Origin: Folioceros fuciformis
Lineage: Eukaryota > Anthocerotophyta > Anthocerotopsida > Anthocerotales
Reading direction: 5' to 3'
DNA length: 64,000 nucleotides
Assembly (NCBI GenBank): GCA_049999805.1
Contig: JBNGIO010006217.1
Location: 124,543 to 188,542, forward strand
Shown piece by piece: positions 57,246-64,000 of the stretch. Position 1 is the first letter of the stretch. Each line of letters opens with the position of its first letter. Both the position numbers and the translations under genes were made by a program. The notes below the pieces were generated by a model. That model made no database searches and was not told the DNA's origin. It was given only the letters and a program-made list of their open reading frames with translations.

Positions 57246-59105
57246 AGCATGATTTAGCTTGGCTGTAGCAATCCACATCTATTTACAAGATGTTGCTTTG
57301 GTTTTCAAGTTGTTCAAAACATGTCATGGTACAAGATGCTAGTCTAGCTTTCAAGTTGTACAAAACACCCTAACCTTGAGTCAAGCCTTCTTCACAAGGG
57401 AAGCACCACAAGACAAAACAAGGAGAGTCCAAACCAAAATCACACCTACAGCGTTGAAGTGTTGAAAGCAACCCAATGCCAAAACAAAGACTATTCAAAA
57501 TCGTTTATACAAGTAATGAAATCCCTTCCCAAGTGATTAAGTGCATGGGAGAGGCATCCATTCAATAGCATTCCCAAGACACATCCATACAATAGCATTC
57601 TAGAAGAGGACTGATTACAGGAATAGGTGTAGCAACCTTAATATGACTAGTGGTGAAGACAATGATGGACATGAGTTGGATGTTATTGGGTGGTCAAGGT
57701 GTGGCGGCCTCTAGCTCATACAATATGCAAATTGTAGCATTGGAGATGACTCCATTTAGAGGATCAAGCTCTTCATCAAGGGGTGAGAAGTTATGGACCA
57801 TGAGGTAGATTCTTCATGTGTTGTAGACATGAATTAAGTTTTGTGATGGCAGCATTGCAAATTGCAAGATGGAGGATGAGGTCCCCACACCTTTGGTAGG
57901 TTAAAGCTATTTGTCTTCTTTGGATTAAGTTTTCCTTCCCATACTTGGTGTTTGTGCCGATCTATAAACTTTGATACCCTTCATTGTGGAACAAAGAGAA
58001 GTGCCCCATAAGGTGAGAAGGCATGTAGGGTGAGAAGGCAAGCTCCTTTTGCAGATGTCTAAAATAACAAAGAAAAGCCTCTCCCCTACTAGGTGGAGGA
58101 CATATGGTTTTTTCATTATAGATATCTAAACTCACAAGTCCATTACTTGAAAGAACCCCTAACTCTAGAGCCAAGGAAAAGAAAACCTTGCATCACATAC
58201 CCTTGTACCAAAACTTTTATAACATCAAAGTTGATGTTGTCTATATTTGATAGAATGGAAGAATGTGATATACTAAAAATAGAATATCGTTCTCGCCTAC
58301 CTTGCAAGTGTAATTATATTATTAAAAAAAGATTAAAAAAAAAATCCATCTACCCCAAAGAAGAGGAGAACAACTTGAAGGGTTACTACCTCCAATATCT
58401 ATGAACTAATCCTAAAAAACTCCTCCTTGAGTGCTTTATTTATTTTAGAAGAACGAGATGAAAAAACCTATCTACCCTTAGAGATAAACCATGAAAGGTA
58501 CACAAGGTGCTAACTCCCTCAAGCCTAAAGATTATTGATTAGCACCTAAAACATGATTTGGGAAGAGAAAGGGTCTAGGGTTGGTAACACTTCCTCTCTT
58601 ACCACATGGTCATCCTTATATGGTATTAGAAAAGACCTAAAAAACCTTAAAAAAAAAAAGACAAACCTAGAACACCTAAAAAAATAAGAAAAGACAACCT
58701 AGAACAGAGAATCCACTCTATCTAGTATGGATTTATGGGCAGAGATGTTTTAAATAATAAAAGAATTTATTGAAAGATAAATAATAAATAATATTAATGC
58801 TATAAAGTAAAAAATTGGAAGTAGAGAAGACAAGAAAATTAATATAATAGTTGGTCTTGGGAAGATCACCTGTTGATAGACAACTCATGGATGGTGGAGT
58901 TTGGATGAATCATTGCTTTCAAGAAAAGCACACCATCATGGAGAAGGTAGCTTCTCCAAAGCTGCCGGGGTTGAAGCTGAGTTTACAGCATCACGTTTCT
59001 GTGCTGTCTTGCACGAAGGTGTAGCAATCAGTGTTCTAGATTTGATATGGGGTCCATAGATTTCATGAGCATCACTAGCCATTCTGCCACAGCGTAACTA
59101 CAGAT

Positions 59106-62066
59106 GTGTTTAAGTATGTCGTAGGCCTATTGTCCGAGAGCAGGGCCCGGAAGATGGCCACAGCATGGCAACTGGATTTGTCTTACATCCAACAAATTGT
59201 TGGGGGTACAGGAATTATCAGAGGAACTCCAGCTCATGTCACCTCAGGGAGTCGTCCGCTGGGATACAACCAAGCCTCCAGGTGCAGGACCGTGAGGAGC
59301 CCGGCTCTTCCATTGCCGGGAAAATGTGCAGGTGGATGCTCGAGGGATGGAGCCAGCCAGGGGCAGGAGCGGTTGTGGAGGCAATTATTTTTGGGTTCTG
59401 CCTTGTGGTGGGATGACAGGCGAGGTACGAAGAGGTTTCGTGCCCCTGACTTCCGACGTGAATGGTCTAGCCAGGTCTTGCTGGTAAACAACACAGCCGA
59501 GCCAACGCCAGCTTGGGCGGATGAGGAGCTCGTTTGCTTGGATTTGCGGATGGGTCGTGGTTCCTCTTGGTGGAAGAGGAAGCCTGTGGAGAAGAATGAG
59601 CCTGGCAGGCGTGGGGGGTCGGGAATGGGCGTCGTCACCGGTGTAACCGTGGGCACGCTGTGTCAGCAGGGGAAGCTTAATGAGGCTGTTGGAGCTTTGG
59701 AATATCTTGCCAAGGCGGAGGGTGCGATTTCTGAGTCTTTGTTTTATTCTGTGCTGAAACTGTGCGCGGCTAAGAGGGATCTGGTTTTGGGGCGACGGGT
59801 TCATGATCTCACCGTCAAACTTGGGTACGAGTCGAATTCGTACTTGGGGAACCATATCTTGCGCATGTATGCATCTGGAGGTCGGCTACAAGAGGCCATG
59901 GATGTGTTCACCAGGGTGGGAAAACCAAATGCTTTCATGTGGTTTTCCATCATCTCCGCTCATGTGAAACATGGGAAGCCTAATGAGGCTATACAGCGGT
60001 ACCATGCAATGCGTGGCTCAGGTGTGACGGCAGATGCGCACGTCTTTGTAGCTGCTCTTCAAGCTTGTGCACTTGCCATGGACTTGGAATCTGGCAGGGG
60101 AGTACACTGTGATGTGTTGAACAGTCGCATGGCTCCTAACTTGTATGTTGGCAACAGCCTGGTTGACATGTATGCAAAATGTGGCGCACTGAAAGATGCA
60201 CGCCAGGTTTTTGACAGCTTGACCGCTAAGGATGTGGTGACATGGAATTCCCTAATTGCTGGGTATGCACAGCAAGGGCTCGGTCAGGAGGCGCTTGGTC
60301 TGTATGGACAAATGGAGGAAGAGGGCCTGATTTTGGCTAACCAAGTTACTTTCTCTTGCATTCTGAAGGCCTGTGCAAGCGCTGGTGCTTTGCAGAAGGG
60401 CAGGGAGGTGCACTCACAGATTGTTCAAAGAGGACTGCTGGACAACATGCTCGTGAGCACCTGCCTGTTGGACATGTATGCAAAGTGTGGTGCATTGAAA
60501 GATGCACGTCTAGTTTTTGATAGCTTGGCCACTAAGGATGTGGTGACATGGAATGCCTTGATTGCTGGGTATGCCAATCAAGGGCTCTGCCAAGAGGCGC
60601 TCGTTCTGTATGGCCAAATGGAGCAGGAGGGCATAGTTGTGCCTGACCATGTTACTTTTGCAGGCCTTCTGAAGGCCTGTGCAAGCGTTGGTGCCTTAAA
60701 GAAGGGCAGGCAGCTGCACACTCAGATTGTGAAAAGAGGATTGATAGATGACATAGTGCTGGGCAACGCTCTGGTGGACATGTATGCAAAATGCGGAGAA
60801 ATGAGGGATGCACAAGGGGTTTTTGACAGCTTGGCCTCAAAAAATGTGGTGACATGGACGGCCCTGATAGCTGGGTATGCACAGCAAGGGCTTGGCGAAG
60901 AGGCGCTTGTTGTGTATGGACAAATGGAGCAAGAGGGCTTGATTTTGGCTAACCATGTTACTTTTGCTTGCCTTTTGAAGGTTTGCGCGAGCACCGGTGC
61001 CTTGCAGAAAGGCAGGGAGCTGCACTCACAGATTGTGGAAAGTGGACTGTTAGATAACATACTGGTAGGCAGTTGCCTGATAGACATGTATGCGAAGTGT
61101 GGCGAACTGGAAGACGCACGAAGGGTTTTCGACAGCTTGGCCACAAAAAGTGTGGTGACATGGACGGCCCTGATATCTGGCTGTGGGGCTTGTGATGAAG
61201 GCCACTCCGCAGTAGCTTGTTTTGAGGCGATGTTGGATGCCAGTGTTCAGCCGGATGAAGCTACTTTTACTTGTCTTTTAGCAGCATGCAGTCATGAGGG
61301 ACTCGTGCATGAGGGACGCAAGCACTTCGATTCCATGGCTGAACAGCACGGCATCAATCCTACTATTGAGCATTACAATTGCATGATTGACCTTCTTGGG
61401 CGTGCAGGTCACTTAGACGAGGCAGAGAGCATGTTAGTATCATGTGGGAGCCAAAGCAATGCTGTGGGGTTGACATCTTTGCTTAGTTCCTGCAAGAGTT
61501 ACGGGGATGTAGAGAGGGCGATACGGTGTTTTGAAAGCCTCGTTACGCTGGAGCCTCAGGGTGCATCGGCGTATGTGCTCATGGCCACTGCCTATGCAGA
61601 CGCTGGGAGATGGGCGGATGTGGACAGGATTGAAAAACGGAGAATGATGGCAGGAGCTAACAAGAAGCCTGCAATGGCAACCATTGAGGTGGAGAAGCAG
61701 GTACACACATTTGTGGTTGGAGAAAACAGAGAAGATATTGCTCTCAAGGTGGGGAGCATGAACAAACGTCTGCAGCAGGAAGGGGGCCACGTGCCACTCA
61801 CAGAGTTGGTGCTGAAGCCACTGCACGAGAAGGAAAAGGAGGATCAGCTTTGCGGGCATGCTGAGAAGCTAGCTCTGGCGTATGGTCTCTTGAATACCTC
61901 GGATGGCACCCCTCTGCTGGTAACGAAGAATCTACGCATGTGCAGTGACTGCCACAGTTCCACGGAGGTCATGTCAAGGGTTGAAAAGAGAGACATTGTT
62001 GTCAGGGATGGGTATCGTGTGCATCGATTCGCAGCTGGTGGATGCAGTTGTCGGGGTCGACCGTGA
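59106..62066 (+). CDS. PPR protein with DYW:KP-type cytidine deaminase-like domain (candidate U-to-C RNA editing factor)
   Basis: An intronless gene of 986 residues; the Met at 59154 (MATAWQLDLSYIQQ) is an alternative start. After a variable N-terminus come five P-L-S modules, marked by RMYASGGRLQEAMDVF, VDMYAKCGALKDARQVF, LDMYAKCGALKDARLVF, VDMYAKCGEMRDAQGVF and IDMYAKCGELEDARRVF. E1/E2 motifs follow (MIDLLGRAGHLDEAESML, YVLMATAYADAGRWADVD), then a full deaminase-like domain. The zinc signature is intact: HAE (H918, E920) and CSDC (C946, C949) with H950. Instead of the usual PG box there is KPAMA (854-858), and the chain ends in CSCRGRP instead of DYW. These two changes define the KP group, reported from hornworts, lycophytes and ferns; members have been shown to perform U-to-C editing. 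The target RNA is not known. Organelle targeting is assumed. Confidence 0.92.
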   Translation: MFKYVVGLLSESRARKMATAWQLDLSYIQQIVGGTGIIRGTPAHVTSGSRPLGYNQASRCRTVRSPALPLPGKCAGGCSRDGASQGQERLWRQLFLGSALWWDDRRGTKRFRAPDFRREWSSQVLLVNNTAEPTPAWADEELVCLDLRMGRGSSWWKRKPVEKNEPGRRGGSGMGVVTGVTVGTLCQQGKLNEAVGALEYLAKAEGAISESLFYSVLKLCAAKRDLVLGRRVHDLTVKLGYESNSYLGNHILRMYASGGRLQEAMDVFTRVGKPNAFMWFSIISAHVKHGKPNEAIQRYHAMRGSGVTADAHVFVAALQACALAMDLESGRGVHCDVLNSRMAPNLYVGNSLVDMYAKCGALKDARQVFDSLTAKDVVTWNSLIAGYAQQGLGQEALGLYGQMEEEGLILANQVTFSCILKACASAGALQKGREVHSQIVQRGLLDNMLVSTCLLDMYAKCGALKDARLVFDSLATKDVVTWNALIAGYANQGLCQEALVLYGQMEQEGIVVPDHVTFAGLLKACASVGALKKGRQLHTQIVKRGLIDDIVLGNALVDMYAKCGEMRDAQGVFDSLASKNVVTWTALIAGYAQQGLGEEALVVYGQMEQEGLILANHVTFACLLKVCASTGALQKGRELHSQIVESGLLDNILVGSCLIDMYAKCGELEDARRVFDSLATKSVVTWTALISGCGACDEGHSAVACFEAMLDASVQPDEATFTCLLAACSHEGLVHEGRKHFDSMAEQHGINPTIEHYNCMIDLLGRAGHLDEAESMLVSCGSQSNAVGLTSLLSSCKSYGDVERAIRCFESLVTLEPQGASAYVLMATAYADAGRWADVDRIEKRRMMAGANKKPAMATIEVEKQVHTFVVGENREDIALKVGSMNKRLQQEGGHVPLTELVLKPLHEKEKEDQLCGHAEKLALAYGLLNTSDGTPLLVTKNLRMCSDCHSSTEVMSRVEKRDIVVRDGYRVHRFAAGGCSCRGRP

Positions 62067-62971
62067 GAATGATGATGAACTAGGCAGTCAGTGATTCCGA
62101 GCAGGGGATGGGTCTGGAAGCCCTTGTCCTTTCCCGGTGCGGTGATGGGTCATTTGGAGGCGGTTTCCCGTTGGCTTCAGTATTACCCACACTGAGGCCA
62201 AGCTCCAACTGCTGTCTGGATCTTGTGCTCTGCCGGGCTTGACTTTGTCAAAACGGAGACTTCCCAGGTCTGCGCTGCGGAACGAACATATCCGTGAGTG
62301 GGTTTGTCCTCTGCCAACTGCTTTGGCCTACACAGCAGCTGGCCAGAAGGACAGAAAACCCTTTATCCTATTCTAGACCTCGTACTCGAATCTGAGCACG
62401 AAACAGCTTCCCAGTCTGCATGTGTGGAGGAACGCATTCAATACAACAGTGCATTCCTATCTCTGATCCGCCTAGGCTGGACCCCGAAGAGTCCAGTACC
62501 ACAACCTTCTCTTCAGCGAGCACAGTGGAGTGGACGAGACCCCACCGACAATGACATGCGAGCAGCAAAGCTGAAGGCGGTCCACTTGGACACTAAACTG
62601 TCCAGACCAATCTTTCGACAGGCACTCGGCCAGAAGATTTTGTTCGTGTATTGTGCATGCCGCGATTTGTGCTTGGCTGGTCAATAAAGATCGGAGCACT
62701 CAAGGTGTTCTTGAAACCCGTGGTCTTCAAAGTTCCTGGAGTTGGGCAGTGGATCCGTTTGTCCTCGCAGTTGCAGGAGGTGGACAGTGAGTCCGTTTTC
62801 CTCGCAGTTGCAGGAGGTGGGCCGTGTTATACATCGGTGTTAGCAGCTCACTCCGTTGCATGTTATGGCTTGAGCTTTATCAAGTTTCCGCGAAGCTTTT
62901 CTCTGGCTTCGATCCTTTCTGATCGAATAGGTTGTGTGCTACCCGTGTGGAATTAGGAGATCAGACCTGAT
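62067..62971. other. Intergenic region between PPR and BDP1
   Basis: No supported gene. An AATAAA at about 62683 could serve as the PPR poly(A) signal. A 38-base-period direct duplication (TCCGTTTxCCTCGCAGTTGC) lies at 62754-62820. Confidence 0.5.
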
Positions 62972-63071
62972 NNNNNNNNNNNNNNNNNNNNNNNNNNNNN
63001 NNNNNNNNNNNNNNNNNNNNNNNNNNNNNNNNNNNNNNNNNNNNNNNNNNNNNNNNNNNNNNNNNNNNNNN
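62972..63071. other. 100-N assembly gap
   Basis: Undetermined bases immediately before the BDP1 reading frame; the start of that gene may be hidden here. Confidence 0.99.
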
Positions 63072-64000
63072 GAGGAGGAGGATGGAGGCTGCTGGCCCGG
63101 CGGAAGAAGCGGCAGCGGCAGGAAAGAAGAGGTGCCTTGTGCGTTTGACAAGGTCTGTGACGGCAGCAGCGCGACGGTATGATGAAAGGGAAAGGAATGA
63201 GGGAGAGCTGGAGCCTGCTGGAGGCGGCGAGGCTGCTTCCAGCCAGGAAGCAGAGCCAGCTGCTGAAGAGAATCAGGCCAGGGCTAAGAATGGCGGGACA
63301 AAGAAACGGAAGAGGATGGACACGCGGGAGGTCTTGAAGCAGATGGAGGCGGAAGGTGTGGACCCGCTGAAGATGAAAATGAGCGACCTGATATGGCGTG
63401 CACAAGCGCTGGAGAGACTCAAGGCCAAGGACGACCCTGCGAAAAAGGCGCCTGCGCAGAGGCGGGTGGTGCAAGAAGCCAGGAATGGGGACGCGCAGCG
63501 AGTGGAACCTGTGGCTGTGGCGGCTCCGCAGGTGCAGGTGGTTGATGGAAGAATTGTGATCAACGAGGAGAGCCTGGTGATATCGTCTCACGCCACCGAG
63601 GCACGGAACGGGGAAGGGTATACCAGGGTGGAGGAGAACGTGTCCAAGCTGAATTACCACAGCTACAGCAACCGCGAGAAGGTGGACCGGTGGAAGCCTG
63701 AGGAGACTGATAGGTTCTACAAGGCGTTGGAGCAGTTCGGGACCGATTTCGGGTTGATCGAGCACCTGTTCCCGGGTCGGACACGGCGGCAGGTGAAGGC
63801 CAAGTACAAGATTGAGGAGAGGCTGAACCCTCGCCGCCTGGATGACGCTTTGAATTGCATGTCCCGGGGACCTGTGTATCACCAGGAATTGGTTGAGATG
63901 TTGATGCCCCAGCCCCAGCCCCAGCCCGCAGATGAAGTGGAGGATGTGCTTGATGGAGGTGGTGCAACGATGAAGCCGGGTAACGTGCCCGTGGAGGATG
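63072..64000 (+). CDS. BDP1: TFIIIB subunit BDP1 (B''), SANT/Myb domain, partial
   Basis: An open frame from the gap to the window edge; the first visible Met is at 63082 (MEAAGPAEEAAAAGKKR). BDP1 is a subunit of TFIIIB, which places RNA polymerase III on tRNA and 5S genes. A basic region (KKRCLVRLTRSV, TKKRKRMDTREV) leads to DGRIVINEESLVI and then the SANT domain characteristic of BDP1: SYSNREKVDRWKPEETDRFY, QFGTDFGLIEHLFPGRTRRQ, VKAKYKIEERLNPRRLDDAL. A Pro/Gln run (PQPQPQPQP) follows. No intron is visible in 309 codons. The true N-terminus may lie in the gap, and the C-terminus lies beyond the window. Confidence 0.9.

Larger units (their letters stand above)
56011..59105. other. AT-rich intergenic region with several tandem repeats
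   Basis: The promoter and leader of MO25 lie at the left. The rest has no supported gene: a TA microsatellite, a 31-base array ending in telomere-like sequence, a 59-base array, then AT-rich unique sequence to 59105. Short frames at 57925-58404 are on both strands and have no protein character. Confidence 0.55.

Noticed and set aside
58093-58404. 103-codon plus frame in AT-rich DNA before the DYW:KP gene
   Set aside because: Low-complexity Lys/Ile/Tyr-rich, no homology, overlapped by minus-strand frames.

Overview
This is nuclear DNA of a land plant, and a seedless one. Genes are split by short GT-AG introns (mostly 60-200 bases). The recognised products are plant-type: plastid NFU2, plastid CRT-like transporter, cutin-type GPAT, PLS-class PPR proteins. 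Two features narrow the lineage. One is a PPR protein with a DYW deaminase of the 'KP' kind (KPAMA in place of the PG box, C-terminus GRP instead of DYW), a class reported from hornworts, lycophytes and ferns and linked to U-to-C RNA editing. The other is a gene resembling the FSIP1 sperm-flagellum family, which suggests motile sperm. With the short introns and PPR richness, a hornwort is my best guess; a lycophyte or fern is the alternative. This is inference from the sequence, not an identification.

Layout. 1-1842: no secure gene. 1843-4212 (+): CRT-like plastid thiol transporter, 9 exons. 4577-6499 (-): Golgi-type GT32 glycosyltransferase. 8913-11695 (-): cystathionine beta-lyase, 14 exons, divergent from a small two-exon gene at 11835-12440 (+) that looks like only the C-terminal tail of an ASCC2/Cue-type protein. 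13573-18508 (+): a 12-exon FSIP1-like gene whose first half is strikingly AT-rich. 18509-21541: AT-rich, gene-free, with tandem repeats. 21542-23443 (-): RING-H2 E3 ligase with a C-terminal membrane segment. 24696-26918 (+): PPR-E protein with 4 modules. 27372-29134 (+): proteasome lid subunit RPN8. 29493-30449 (-): NFU2. 31216-35898 (+): 1560-residue PPR-E protein with 12 near-identical modules, a paralogue of the first PPR gene. 36806-39872 (+): PP2A scaffold subunit A. 41530-43532 (-): bifunctional GPAT with phosphatase domain. 45500-51030: transposon cluster (Copia remnant interrupted by a LINE with a clear target-site duplication, an inverted Copia fragment, and reverse-transcriptase remnants of another element). 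53315-56010 (-): MO25. 56500-59100: satellite-like repeats and AT-rich DNA. 59106-62066 (+): DYW:KP PPR editing factor. 63072-64000 (+): start of TFIIIB subunit BDP1, cut by a gap and by the window edge.

The genes do not form a pathway: this is an ordinary euchromatic stretch mixing housekeeping genes with organelle RNA-editing factors. The links are modest. Three related PPR genes lie within 38 kb; two lack a deaminase domain and one carries a KP-type deaminase. Exon boundaries below were placed by hand from splice consensus, reading-frame phase and family resemblance; all listed multi-exon models keep frame from start to stop.
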